From Pelolinea sp. (GTDB lineage: Bacteria > Chloroflexota > Anaerolineae > Anaerolineales > Anaerolineaceae): a stretch of 64,000 bases of DNA. A model generated the notes under the pieces. It was given only the letters and a program-made list of their open reading frames with translations, was not told where the DNA came from and made no database searches. Position numbers and translations under genes: made by a program. The stretch covers positions 1 through 64,000 of the forward strand of contig JAUYCC010000011.1 of the NCBI GenBank assembly GCA_030692365.1, given 5' to 3'. Within the stretch, counting starts at the first letter, position 1. Every line of letters starts with the position of its first letter. Positions 39,270 to 49,257 of this stretch are shown here, piece by piece.

Positions 39270-41579
39270 CTAAACGTCACTAAACAGATAATCTGGGTCG
39301 ATACGTCGGAAATAAGATCGGAAGGCGGAAGTTTCGTCAAGGAGGTTTTTTAAATTTGTTTCCAGACTCTTGGTATTCGGAGATTCCGGCTTCTTTATCC
39401 GGCTTAACTCGACATCAGTTCCTTGCAAGCTGAATTCAATCTCACCTTTTGCCCTGAGCAGTTCAAGCCCGAGTAATATTGTTTTGTTGCTTTGCCCAAG
39501 CGCGGCGCCGAGTTGCTCAAGGCTTGTTTTTCCAGCCTTGTGCGAAAGGCAATATTTAGTAAGTCCTATTAACCTTATTGTAAATATTTCAACGGAATCA
39601 TCGATTGTAGATAAGTTGAAAAGATATATTTCAGTTGGATCGGCTTTTTTAACCACCTCTTTTAGAATTTCCCGGTCAGCTGGGGAAACGAGTACTGCCA
39701 GGGCTTTTGCCTTAATTATTTCTAGGCGATTGCAGATTAGAAATTGGTCTAATTTAATCCCTTCCGCCCAAAGAAGTAAATCCGGCTCTTTGGCCAATTT
39801 TTCAAGTATTTCATTCTGGTTTGGTGCAGCGCGAAAATCATGGATTTTGAATTTCTTGATCTCCGGGCGAAGATCTATTGTTGCTGTCTCAATTTCCCTG
39901 AAATCTAACCACTCAAGCGACACCTCATCATTGGAATGGTAATCATCTCGGCGCACATAATAAGCCAGGTCAAACTGGCTATCAGGAAGGGTTGAATCCG
40001 CAGATTCCCACCAGAGTACGTTTTTCGAATTTCCCTGCTGGTCTTTGACGATTAATTTGCGGTGCTCCTTTGATTTTCCAATATAAGAGGTCTTTTCAAT
40101 TTCCAGGTTCCTCGAAACCAGTACCGGAGGTGGATTACCTGGTCCAAATGGCGCCAACTGCTCGGTTTCATTAAGAAGGGATTCATTGATGTTCGCTAAC
40201 GGCAGATACGCATCAATCTCCAGCGTTTTTTCCAGCTCTTTTCCGGCACTCATTCTTGAAATGGACCTTGATAATCCTTCCCGGAATTCAGGAATATTTT
40301 CAAACGCTAGGGATAACCCTGCTGCCATAGGATGGCCGCCGTATTTGATCAGGTATTGGCTGTTTTCCTGTATCGCTTTGATAATATTGATCCCTTCTAT
40401 AGACCGCGCGGAGCCGGCAGCTATCCCTCCCTGGCTGTCCAGTAGAATCGCGGGTTTGTGGTATTTTTCAACCAGGCGGCTCGCGGCAATTCCCACCACA
40501 CCTCTTTCCCACTTTTCACGGTCAAGCACGATTACCGGGTATTGGAGCAATTCCTTTTTCTTTTCCAGTAGGTCAACCGCAGATTGGTAAACCATATCCA
40601 CCGCAAGTTTACGCTTAGTATTTAATTCTTCCAGTCTCTTTGCCGTTTCGGTAATGGCTTTCTCATCATTTGATAGCAGAAAATTGACAATTGGATTGGC
40701 GTCACCTAATCTGCCCAGTGCATTCAGGCGGGGAGCGAAGGTAAAACCGATATGGGACTCGTTGATCACATTGTCGCGAAAACCCGCCAGCCCGGCCATT
40801 ATTGCGAAAGCTTTCCTGGGTTTATCGTTCATAACCCTTAAGCCCGTTTTGGTGTAGAAGCGATTCTCACCGGTAAGATCAGCCAAATCGGCGATGGTCC
40901 CAAGCGCTACCAGGTCGAAGTACGCTTTAGCCAGGACATCTTTTTCTTGCAGGCTGAATAGTGCGCGAATTAACTGAAATGCGGTGCCAACACCAGCCAG
41001 TGGATAAAAAGAATGGCTGTCTGAAAGCAGCCTGGGATTGATGGTCGCGTAAACCGAAGGTAGTTTTTCCGCGGGTGAGTGATGGTCGGTGATGATGGTG
41101 TCAACGCCAATTGACGACAGAAACTCCAATGATTCAAATTCTGTGATGCCAGTGTCGCAGGTGATGATCAACCTCGGGTTACTTTCGCTCAGAAAACGCT
41201 TTAGGCTTTCAAGTTGGATTCCATGGGACTCTCTGGCGCGGACAGGGATATGAAAAGCGATATCAGCTCCCGATTTTCGCAAACCATCGACCAGGATTGC
41301 GGTGGATGTCTGTCCGTCGACATCAAAATCCCCCCAGATTCCGATGCGCTCCTTATTCTTTATGGCATTCTGGACACGCTCTAATGCCTTCCCCATTTCG
41401 GGGAAGTCAAAGGGAGAAGCCTGGAGAAAACTTGTGGGATCTAGGAATTGCCTTGCCTGTTGAGCAGTGGTAATACCTCTTTTCGTTAACTGTTCAGCAA
41501 CGAGTAGGCTTGTTTGAAAAGCTTCTCCGATCTCATCACTTGGAATAACTGGCCGAGGTTCGACCCATTTCATAGGCAT
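39270..41579 (-). CDS. recJ: Single-stranded-DNA-specific exonuclease RecJ
   Basis: IGIWGDFDVDGQTSTAIL, DTIITDHHSP, NPRL, GVGTAFQLIRAL, GGHPMAAGLSL (DHHA1). Confidence 0.94.
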   Translation of the reverse strand: MPMKWVEPRPVIPSDEIGEAFQTSLLVAEQLTKRGITTAQQARQFLDPTSFLQASPFDFPEMGKALERVQNAIKNKERIGIWGDFDVDGQTSTAILVDGLRKSGADIAFHIPVRARESHGIQLESLKRFLSESNPRLIITCDTGITEFESLEFLSSIGVDTIITDHHSPAEKLPSVYATINPRLLSDSHSFYPLAGVGTAFQLIRALFSLQEKDVLAKAYFDLVALGTIADLADLTGENRFYTKTGLRVMNDKPRKAFAIMAGLAGFRDNVINESHIGFTFAPRLNALGRLGDANPIVNFLLSNDEKAITETAKRLEELNTKRKLAVDMVYQSAVDLLEKKKELLQYPVIVLDREKWERGVVGIAASRLVEKYHKPAILLDSQGGIAAGSARSIEGINIIKAIQENSQYLIKYGGHPMAAGLSLAFENIPEFREGLSRSISRMSAGKELEKTLEIDAYLPLANINESLLNETEQLAPFGPGNPPPVLVSRNLEIEKTSYIGKSKEHRKLIVKDQQGNSKNVLWWESADSTLPDSQFDLAYYVRRDDYHSNDEVSLEWLDFREIETATIDLRPEIKKFKIHDFRAAPNQNEILEKLAKEPDLLLWAEGIKLDQFLICNRLEIIKAKALAVLVSPADREILKEVVKKADPTEIYLFNLSTIDDSVEIFTIRLIGLTKYCLSHKAGKTSLEQLGAALGQSNKTILLGLELLRAKGEIEFSLQGTDVELSRIKKPESPNTKSLETNLKNLLDETSAFRSYFRRIDPDYLFSDV

Positions 41580-41581
41580 TT

Positions 41582-42412
41582 TTAAAAAGTAATCTCTTCA
41601 ATCTGGTCAAAATCTAAATTATCTAATCCGGAATCATCCTCAAATTCATTCTCTGCATCATCAACCTTTCCGGCTTGTATGCCCCTCTCGCATAAGGAAC
41701 GGTATTGGCAGTAAGCGCAGCGCTTATCGTTGGTTGTCTTATCAAATGAACCCGGTTCTTTTATTGCAATTTCCTTAATTAGGCTGGAAAACACTTCCTG
41801 ACTGGTGGCGTAACTAACACTTGAATATTCCAGAGCAATTGTTTTTTCGGGAAATGCTGGGAACCAGTACTCCATGGAGATATCTTCCTTTCGCAACTTG
41901 TCTACTTGAGAAAAAATGTGATCCCGGTTTTCAAACATCATAAAAGGATACAGGAAAGATTGGAGAGATTGGAGATATAGTTCTCTCTTGGGGTTACGTG
42001 TGGTGGTTTTCCAGTCTCCGATAATGATTTTATTACTACCAGTAAGAGTTATGAAATCAAAAACCGCGATCAGGCGGAATCCTTCGAATGGCATTGTGAC
42101 GGTGAATTCGCTGAAATAGGGAAAATTCAGATAAGGTTTGATGAATTCCTGGAATTTTATAAACCAGCCCTTTAAATCCGGGTCATCAATGGAATTATCC
42201 AAAACATTGCCGGGAATGCCGGAAAGAAATTGATGGACAATCTTGTGAAAGCAGTTGCCCATTTGAATTTTATATTCCATCTCCTGAACTGGGTGGCTGG
42301 TGATTGCCGGCCAGCTTTGTTTTAGGAAGTACTTCAATTCAAATCGCCTGGGGCAGTCCAAGTAATCTTGCAGGTTATTGGCACTAAAGACGAAATCTCT
42401 ATCCAGAGGCAT
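41582..42412 (-). CDS. Stand-alone PD-(D/E)XK nuclease with putative 4-Cys Fe-S cluster (AddB/Cas4/RecB-nuclease-like)
   Basis: DCPRRFELKY N-terminal Cys, GNCFHKIVH, FDFITLTGSNKIIIGDWKTT (D...DWK), LQSLQSFLYPFMM, CAYCQYRSLC C-terminal Cys triad. Confidence 0.85.
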   Translation of the reverse strand: MPLDRDFVFSANNLQDYLDCPRRFELKYFLKQSWPAITSHPVQEMEYKIQMGNCFHKIVHQFLSGIPGNVLDNSIDDPDLKGWFIKFQEFIKPYLNFPYFSEFTVTMPFEGFRLIAVFDFITLTGSNKIIIGDWKTTTRNPKRELYLQSLQSFLYPFMMFENRDHIFSQVDKLRKEDISMEYWFPAFPEKTIALEYSSVSYATSQEVFSSLIKEIAIKEPGSFDKTTNDKRCAYCQYRSLCERGIQAGKVDDAENEFEDDSGLDNLDFDQIEEITF

Positions 42413-44621
42413 GCTTCATCTCCCACCAGTTTCTCAACGCCTGGAGAGGGACCGCTTCGCGGCAATCGTCTTGCCGACCGGTATTCCAGGTGATCACCAG
42501 TTGTTTTTTTGCGCGGGTAATGCCCACATAAAAAAGGCGTAACCTCTCGGCGCAATATCCCTGACGTGCATCCAAGGTGGCAATACCTTCATTCTTATTC
42601 AGGCTAATGAAATCATTTGATGTCGCGGCTTTCAGCAGTGATAAGGCTTCCGCTTCTAAATTAAGATTTTGACGCACAAACCATTTCTCAGACATATAGC
42701 GATCATAATCCTGCATTGAAGGAAAATCGTAATTATTTACCGACATCAGATACACCCGATCCCATTCAAGCCCTTTGGCTTTGTGGATTGTTGAGATGAC
42801 CACTCTACCTTTATAGTTTTCCGGATCAAATCCGAGGTCATCTTCCGAAAAGCCGTAAAGTCTAAACCTGTTTTTGACAATCGCGTTTAATTCTTCGCAG
42901 AAATCGGGCAGCTCCCATTGAGGGTAAAGATCACTAGCCGATTTCAGGATCACCGCTAATTTATGGGCAAGCGCTAAATCCGCTGGTTCAGAAAAAAGTA
43001 TCATTCCAATTGTCATGATCATTTGATCGATTGGGAGCAGAACAGTTTGTTGCCAACGAATGATTTGCTTTACTGAAGAGATTATTAAACCTAATTGTGT
43101 TTCATCGATTCCCGAGATGGTTAAATCTCCCAAGATTTTCTGAGGATCCATCAGAATTTCTTCCACCTGCAAATTCTGAATTTGTTTTAATATCAATTGT
43201 GTCAAATGTTTAGGCGGCTCTGGCCATGCCGGATTTACTTTAAGAATGGATAAGAAAGCATCGATAAGGTGCCGGTGAGTTGATGGGTGAACAAAATAAG
43301 TCAAAATATCCCCGATGATTTTCGCAGTATCGCGAGTTGTTTGACTGCTGTTTAACATTTCCTTTATTGGCACACCCAAGGTGGTTAGCTCTTCAGCGAG
43401 TTCAACCCCGCGCACATTTCTTGGAACAAGAACAGCGATCGTGGAATCCGGATGTTCGCAAACCCATTTTTTTACTGATTTGGCAACAATCCGAATTTCA
43501 TCATCAGGTTTCATGGGTTTTGCGGTAAGGTAAATTTCACCAGGTTCATCAGCGGGATTCTGCTGGGCATCGCCGGGAGGGGTGGGTTGAATTAAAGGAG
43601 GGCTTAGTGTATCCCTTAACTCCTGGACAGGATGGCTTTTTTCTGCCCATTGAATCAGGTGATTCGCCACGTCCATAATGCTTTGGGTGGATCTGCCGGA
43701 ATGTTCGAGGTCAATTTGAACCACATCGGGTTCAAGGATAAAGTCTTTAAGCAGCCTTGGATCTGCAGTTGTAAAGGTCTCAAAGATAGCCTGGTTTGGA
43801 TCACCAACCCTTACCCAATTTCCCTTGTCTCCGCACAACAGGCGAAGTAATTTCTCCTGGATCAGGCTGCTATCCTGAGCTTCATCTTCAAGAATGAACG
43901 GCCAGCGGTAACGCAGCCTACCCAGGTATTCTGGATTATTCGCCAGAACCTTATAGGCCAATCGGATAAGGTCTTCAAAATCAACTGCGCCACGATTGGC
44001 TAAAGCATGTTGATAATCTGTATAAATTGAGTATCCCAATTCCAATAATGGATTAGATGGTTCAGACCGGGATAAAGCATCATGCAGCACTTCCGGCGTG
44101 ATCTGATAATCTTTTGCTTGTTTGATAAAATTTGACGATAAGGATTGAAGAAATTCATTCCACTTGTATATATTCTTTTCAGGCGGGTGAGTGGGATCTG
44201 AATAGTCCTGTAAAAATTCGGGATGTGTTCTAATCCAGCCAGAGACGCAAATGTTCAAAATTTCGCTGCTGGTTCTTTCATCCGCGATGGAAAAACGGTT
44301 ATCCACACCCGCCAAGTCAGGGTGTTCACGGACAATATCATAGGCCAGGCCGTGCAAAGTCCTTACGCGATATCCCACGCCCGGCATGAGGCCGTAATTG
44401 CGCAAGAACCCCGCCACCCTTGCGGCGAAATTATCCACCGCGGAATTGACCAGGGTTACGATCAATATTTCCTGGTCCTCTGCCAGTATTTCACCCGAAA
44501 CCAGTTTGGCGGCCAGCATTGAGAGGGTGTGAGTCTTACCGCTGCCAGGAACTGCGGATATCCCCATTTTCCCGCCAATATACTCTAAAACCTCTTTCTG
44601 TCCTGGGCGCGGATTAAACAC
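42399..44621 (-). CDS. UvrD/Rep/PcrA-type SF1A DNA helicase
   Basis: FNPRPGQ Q-motif, SAVPGSGKT, LEDEAQDSS, VRVGDPNQAIF, STIHKAKGLEWDRVY, RLRLFYVGITRAKKQLVITW. Start inferred as GTG at 44621 (VFNPRPGQ); the ORF extends to 44708. Confidence 0.9.
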   Translation of the reverse strand: MFNPRPGQKEVLEYIGGKMGISAVPGSGKTHTLSMLAAKLVSGEILAEDQEILIVTLVNSAVDNFAARVAGFLRNYGLMPGVGYRVRTLHGLAYDIVREHPDLAGVDNRFSIADERTSSEILNICVSGWIRTHPEFLQDYSDPTHPPEKNIYKWNEFLQSLSSNFIKQAKDYQITPEVLHDALSRSEPSNPLLELGYSIYTDYQHALANRGAVDFEDLIRLAYKVLANNPEYLGRLRYRWPFILEDEAQDSSLIQEKLLRLLCGDKGNWVRVGDPNQAIFETFTTADPRLLKDFILEPDVVQIDLEHSGRSTQSIMDVANHLIQWAEKSHPVQELRDTLSPPLIQPTPPGDAQQNPADEPGEIYLTAKPMKPDDEIRIVAKSVKKWVCEHPDSTIAVLVPRNVRGVELAEELTTLGVPIKEMLNSSQTTRDTAKIIGDILTYFVHPSTHRHLIDAFLSILKVNPAWPEPPKHLTQLILKQIQNLQVEEILMDPQKILGDLTISGIDETQLGLIISSVKQIIRWQQTVLLPIDQMIMTIGMILFSEPADLALAHKLAVILKSASDLYPQWELPDFCEELNAIVKNRFRLYGFSEDDLGFDPENYKGRVVISTIHKAKGLEWDRVYLMSVNNYDFPSMQDYDRYMSEKWFVRQNLNLEAEALSLLKAATSNDFISLNKNEGIATLDARQGYCAERLRLFYVGITRAKKQLVITWNTGRQDDCREAVPLQALRNWWEMKHASG

Positions 44622-46731
44622 GGCTTTCGCCTTTTGATTGATATACCCTTTTTTGCAGGGTATGAAATGCCTGTAGCAACGGTCCTCTTTGTTCTGAGCC
44701 ATATTCATTGGTACGGACCGTATTTACACAGATCATTTTTCCACAGCGGCTGATGAGGCCCTCGATGATCTTTACCATTCCTGCCTGATTGGCATCATAT
44801 TCATGTGCGTCGGTCCATAATTGTTCCAAATCCCTGTTGCGATTAAGCAAATAGGGATTGGTCAATGGTTGGTTTAACCGTTCCCACCAGCCAAGACTGC
44901 CAATATCAAGCCAGAATTGATAATTGACATTTCTGTTTTCCATTAAAAAAGTGTGCGCCGGGGCAATTAAAACGGCATTTTTGATTTTTTCTTCATTGGC
45001 AATTATCGCTGACGGAAGGAGGCCGCTTTCAACGGATCTGATGTATTCAAGGCCGGCGGTGATTTCGTCAATATTCATGACCTGCGTCAGAAATTGTCGA
45101 AAAGCGCGGATCGATTGCGTTATTTGGGAAATCCTGGAAGCAGTGTCGTGCTCAGTAAAAAGGCTGAAACCTTTTTGAGAGAATAATTCACCAAAAATTA
45201 TACAGAAAAAGACATCCAAAGGCTGAGGATCTTGTGATTTGTAATCAATGATCCAGTTTCTGATTCTTTCCAGTTTTTCACCAATCTGAAAGGTAATTCT
45301 CTCCTGCATTACAGGATTGGTGATGGTGTCAAATGACCGTAATCCTTCCTGTGATTGTTTAACCGAGAATAGAGTCCGTACGATCAAATCCGCTTTGACG
45401 ACATCCAAATCTGGCAAGACCACCATAAGAGCATTTCGTATCTCATGAAATGATATTTGCAACTGCCATTGAGGATGAGTTATTTTTGCGAAGGTGAAAA
45501 ACGCGCGGACGTTTGGATCATCAATATACATGCGAGAGGGGCGCGAAGAGCGATGGGGAATGCCCGAGTCATTTAAATTGGCAGATAAAGAAAAATTAAG
45601 TGCATCCGAGAGATAAGGTGAAAGAATGACGATCTCATCCGGTGCTGCTCCTTGAGAATTAATCAGTTCTTTTATCTGATCGCACACTCCAGCGATCATT
45701 TCCGGATAAAAATGGTAATCATTTATCTTCAGACTGTCGTTAAAATCGAAATTTGTAAATGAATTCTTCTTTTGAGATATACATTCATAAAGGGCTATAG
45801 AGAAATTAGATAATGAATCATTATGACCGATCTTATTTTCAAGTCGTTCTTTCACGGTACATAAGGGTTTGATACTTATTGCGCTTGTTGGATCCGCGCC
45901 AAGAAATGAACGATATCCTCCGTGAAGGTCATAAATGACAAATGCAGAATCAAAGTTAGGAAGCCATACTTTGATCAAGTCATGGGCAGCGGGCACGTCT
46001 TCTTCAACATTATCAGCAATAAGTGCCCGGAAATTATTGGAGAAATATTCTTTACAGATTTCCTGATGCCACAAATGGTTAATAAAGACCTCTATTTGCA
46101 GGGAATAATCCAGCAGGTTGTTTGACAGGCAATATTTTCTAAATTCCTGGGCGCAAATCAAAACCTGGTCATAAGCTTTTAAGAGCCCTGCGTCAAGATT
46201 GGCGACGGATTTTAACCGTTGAGAAATCTCGCTGATCGGAAAGCGGATGATGGCTGATTTATTGAGGTCATCCAGAATTTGGCCATATAACCGGTTTCTG
46301 GATAAAACCACAGACTGGAAAAAACCCTGGTCCAGAAGTGGCGATATCGCTTTTTCCATGCAGTATTGAGCAGTTTCTGTCGAGAGAAATTGCGGCGGCC
46401 GGGTTGGATGGAGGAAGCCAGCTTCTTTGGAAACCAACGGCCAGAATAATTCCACCATCCTGCGCGCTAGCCCGCCAAGCGTCAGAATAGACGGCAAGCT
46501 GCCTGAATGATTTAGCTGCTGGCGAAAAAAATCAAAGTAAGGGCCACCGAGGCTGCGCTGCGGAACCATAACCAGGATCTGATACCCCGGATAGTTCGTT
46601 AAAAGGTTTTCAAGGCGGGAAATCGCGCAGGCAGTTTTTCCTGTTCCGGCTTCCCCTTCCAAGAATACTGATTCTTGTAAGTTAATATCAATTATTCTTT
46701 GCTGGTCTTCCGAGAAAGTAAAGGGTTTCAT
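44614..46731 (-). CDS. UvrD-like P-loop protein with degenerate helicase motifs (AddB/RecC-like partner?)
   Basis: FLEGEAGTGKTACAI Walker A intact; motif II position reads LIADNVEED instead of DEAQD; later helicase motifs poorly matched. Same orientation as the helicase and nuclease genes. Confidence 0.75.
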   Translation of the reverse strand: MKPFTFSEDQQRIIDINLQESVFLEGEAGTGKTACAISRLENLLTNYPGYQILVMVPQRSLGGPYFDFFRQQLNHSGSLPSILTLGGLARRMVELFWPLVSKEAGFLHPTRPPQFLSTETAQYCMEKAISPLLDQGFFQSVVLSRNRLYGQILDDLNKSAIIRFPISEISQRLKSVANLDAGLLKAYDQVLICAQEFRKYCLSNNLLDYSLQIEVFINHLWHQEICKEYFSNNFRALIADNVEEDVPAAHDLIKVWLPNFDSAFVIYDLHGGYRSFLGADPTSAISIKPLCTVKERLENKIGHNDSLSNFSIALYECISQKKNSFTNFDFNDSLKINDYHFYPEMIAGVCDQIKELINSQGAAPDEIVILSPYLSDALNFSLSANLNDSGIPHRSSRPSRMYIDDPNVRAFFTFAKITHPQWQLQISFHEIRNALMVVLPDLDVVKADLIVRTLFSVKQSQEGLRSFDTITNPVMQERITFQIGEKLERIRNWIIDYKSQDPQPLDVFFCIIFGELFSQKGFSLFTEHDTASRISQITQSIRAFRQFLTQVMNIDEITAGLEYIRSVESGLLPSAIIANEEKIKNAVLIAPAHTFLMENRNVNYQFWLDIGSLGWWERLNQPLTNPYLLNRNRDLEQLWTDAHEYDANQAGMVKIIEGLISRCGKMICVNTVRTNEYGSEQRGPLLQAFHTLQKRVYQSKGESRV

Positions 46732-46742
46732 TTAGTCAAATT

Positions 46743-47372
46743 TCAATGCAACAAGAAGCTGTTTATAGATTTTAACCAGCCATATTTCTGCGCCAGTTTT
46801 GTTCTGCTAAATGATGGAATCCTTAATAAAAGAAGCACTAACGTCATCGCTGCATAAATGATAGGTCGCAGGATATCCCCTTTGGTCGCCATCAAATAAT
46901 GGATAATCGCCAGGATAGCGACCAGATACACCATTCGGTGCAGGATTTTCCACCATTTTCCCATTTTTCTCTGAATTATATTTATAGATGTTATTACAAG
47001 TGGGATGAGTAAAACCAGGGCAGACAATCCAATTTGGATGAAGGGTTTATAACGGAGCTCATTAATAATCCATGAGAGATTGAATTCAAAATCAAGGCCA
47101 GCGAAGATTAGAAAATGAAGCGCAGCATAAAGAAAGGAAAATAAACCCAGCGTTTTTCTTATTTTCAGGAATATGGTCAACCCAAAAATATTCCAGATTT
47201 GTGTGCAGGCTAATGAAAGGATTAATAGATTTATAGCAGTCCGCCCGGTTCGCATTGTAGCGGCCTGAATTGGATTGGCCGTCAGGTCATTTCTCCAATA
47301 ATTGACACCGAGCAATCCCAATGGGATAAGACAAATAACACCAGCGATGAGCTGCACTCTGCTGATTTTCAT
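46743..47372 (-). CDS. msrQ: Heme-binding membrane subunit MsrQ (YedZ-like ferric reductase-like TM protein)
   Basis: RRTLGLFSFLYAALHFLIF-type segment (KIRKTLGLFSFLYAALHFLIFAGLD), KWWKILHRMVYLVAILAIIHYLM; next to msrP. Confidence 0.9.
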   Translation of the reverse strand: MKISRVQLIAGVICLIPLGLLGVNYWRNDLTANPIQAATMRTGRTAINLLILSLACTQIWNIFGLTIFLKIRKTLGLFSFLYAALHFLIFAGLDFEFNLSWIINELRYKPFIQIGLSALVLLIPLVITSINIIQRKMGKWWKILHRMVYLVAILAIIHYLMATKGDILRPIIYAAMTLVLLLLRIPSFSRTKLAQKYGWLKSINSFLLH

Positions 47373-47374
47373 GA

Positions 47375-48355
47375 CTAGAAATTTATGGATAAATCCATCC
47401 CCTTATAGAGGTATGCTACCTCATCGCCATAGCCGTTGAACATCAGGGTGTCAATCCGGCCATTCTGGCCGATGCGCCTTTCAGTTGCCTGTGACCAGCG
47501 CGGGTGGGAAACTTCAGGATTAACAATGGCATAGAAGCCATATTCGTTCGGGCTGGAAGCCATCCACAGGGATGTGGGCATTTCACTTACGAGGTCGATC
47601 CGGACGATACTTTTGATGGATTTAAACCCATATTTCCACGGAACAACCAGTCTGATTGGTGCGCCGTTCTGCGGGGTAAGAAATTTCCCGTACAATCCAG
47701 TTGCTAATAGTGTCAAGTCGTGCATGGCCTCATCCAGGCGAAGCCCTTCAATATAAGGCCATGGAAAAACCGGACTTTTTTGTCCAGGCATCTGTTGAGG
47801 GTCAAGAAGGGTTTCGAACCTGACGTATTTCGCGTCAGAAGTGGGTTCCACCATTTCAAGTAGTTTATTGAGTGGAAAACCGATCCAGGGGATGACCATC
47901 GACCAGGCTTCAACACATCTTAAGCGATAAATCCTTTCCTCTCGCTCAAACATCGAGCGCAATTTGTCAATGTCAAAGGTCTGGGGCTTGTTAACATAAC
48001 CATCAACACGAACTGACCAGGGTGAAGTGATGAAATTCCTTGCGAGTTCTGTGGGTCCGGATTTGTCTGTTGAAAATTCATAGTAATTGGTGTAACCGGT
48101 AATTTCTTCGTAACTGGTAAGGTTATTTCCTAATTCATCCTTACCATAATTCGCGACCGGAGGTGTAAGGTTCGGTGTAGCTGTAGGCAATAGTGTTTTT
48201 AGCGATGGTTTGCAAGAGGTTGCTAATAAAGAGGCTGCTGATATCGTGAGGGCATTCTTAATAAATCTGCGTCTGGACAGATATAGCTCTTCAGGTGTAA
48301 TTTCTGACGCTGGAATAGCGTTTTTCATAGACTGGGGTCCTAATTTATCTGCCAA
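47375..48355 (-). CDS. msrP: Protein-methionine-sulfoxide reductase catalytic subunit MsrP (molybdopterin)
   Basis: SRRRFIKNALT Tat leader, LRCVEAWSMVIPWIGFPLNKLLEMVEP, NGAPIRLVVPWKYGFKSIKSIV. Confidence 0.93.
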   Translation of the reverse strand: MADKLGPQSMKNAIPASEITPEELYLSRRRFIKNALTISAASLLATSCKPSLKTLLPTATPNLTPPVANYGKDELGNNLTSYEEITGYTNYYEFSTDKSGPTELARNFITSPWSVRVDGYVNKPQTFDIDKLRSMFEREERIYRLRCVEAWSMVIPWIGFPLNKLLEMVEPTSDAKYVRFETLLDPQQMPGQKSPVFPWPYIEGLRLDEAMHDLTLLATGLYGKFLTPQNGAPIRLVVPWKYGFKSIKSIVRIDLVSEMPTSLWMASSPNEYGFYAIVNPEVSHPRWSQATERRIGQNGRIDTLMFNGYGDEVAYLYKGMDLSINF

Positions 48356-49167
48356 TACGAAATTTCATCCAGTTTAATTGTGAATCCTGACGTTTCTTTA
48401 GCATTTATTAATAATCCAAAGTGGCCATCATTGGAAAATGAAGAGTCAGAAATTTCCTGCAGGAATTGGCCATTGGCATAGAGGCGGATGCGGCCGTCTT
48501 TTGCCCACACTCCCAAAACATTGGTTTTGTCTGATCCGGTGTAAATTGAATCACCAGCGGCATTTTCAAGCAATACGGATATTCCTGAAGTATCCCACTT
48601 TCTCAGGTTATACGCTCCATCGCAGGTTATTCCAAAATAATATCCATATCCATCTTGCATATTGGGGGCGCGAAATACGATCCCGTATTGGTCCTTTCCG
48701 CTGCAAGTAGAAATTTCAAATTTCTCTTCGATATAGATATCCTTTGGCTTCTTTTCATAATATACATAAAAGCGAAGGTCATCTTTTAGCGACGCGCTGG
48801 TCGCGACAATTCCGCCGCCGGATGGATAAAATTTGGTGTTATCGGATGTATAACTTCCGGACGAGAACCAGTTTCCCGCGTTGGTCAGGTCATCCTTCCA
48901 GTTTGGTTGTCCGAGGGACTTGACCGGATCTTCACTATTTAGAGTTGGCGTGGGCGCTGCAGTCTCTGTAGTCTCAGTAGGTACAACCGCGGCTGTTGGT
49001 TCCGGGGTGACAGTTTGACTTTTAAAATATTGATCCAGAGCGGTGGCGGTAAACGCGACCGCTACCTGCGTGGCGACCTTATCGTCGAATGATTGCGCTG
49101 CAGGCATTGTCAGGGTGCAGGAAATTGTGACAAACAAAAGAAAAAGGAAAGGGATTTTCTTTATCAT
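48340..49167 (-). CDS. Lipoprotein with concanavalin-like/DUF1080-like sugar-binding-type domain
   Basis: LFVTISC lipobox, linker, then beta-rich domain with YGIVFRAPNMQDGYGYYFGITCDGAYNLRKW...GRIRLYANGQFLQEISDSSFSNDGHFGLLINAKE. Confidence 0.72.
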   Translation of the reverse strand: MIKKIPFLFLLFVTISCTLTMPAAQSFDDKVATQVAVAFTATALDQYFKSQTVTPEPTAAVVPTETTETAAPTPTLNSEDPVKSLGQPNWKDDLTNAGNWFSSGSYTSDNTKFYPSGGGIVATSASLKDDLRFYVYYEKKPKDIYIEEKFEISTCSGKDQYGIVFRAPNMQDGYGYYFGITCDGAYNLRKWDTSGISVLLENAAGDSIYTGSDKTNVLGVWAKDGRIRLYANGQFLQEISDSSFSNDGHFGLLINAKETSGFTIKLDEISYWQIN

Positions 49168-49257
49168 AGCAGTATCCTTTGATTATCCTGAATCAATTAT
49201 ATAAGAGAATGATGATGCAAATATCAGGTCGGTTTGCTCATGTATAATGCTGAAACA

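Noticed and set aside
44622-44708. N-terminal extension MNMAQNKEDRCYRHFIPCKKGYINQKAKA of the helicase ORF
   Set aside because: Overlaps the upstream gene by 95 bp and precedes the Q-motif; a GTG at 44621 gives a normal short overlap.
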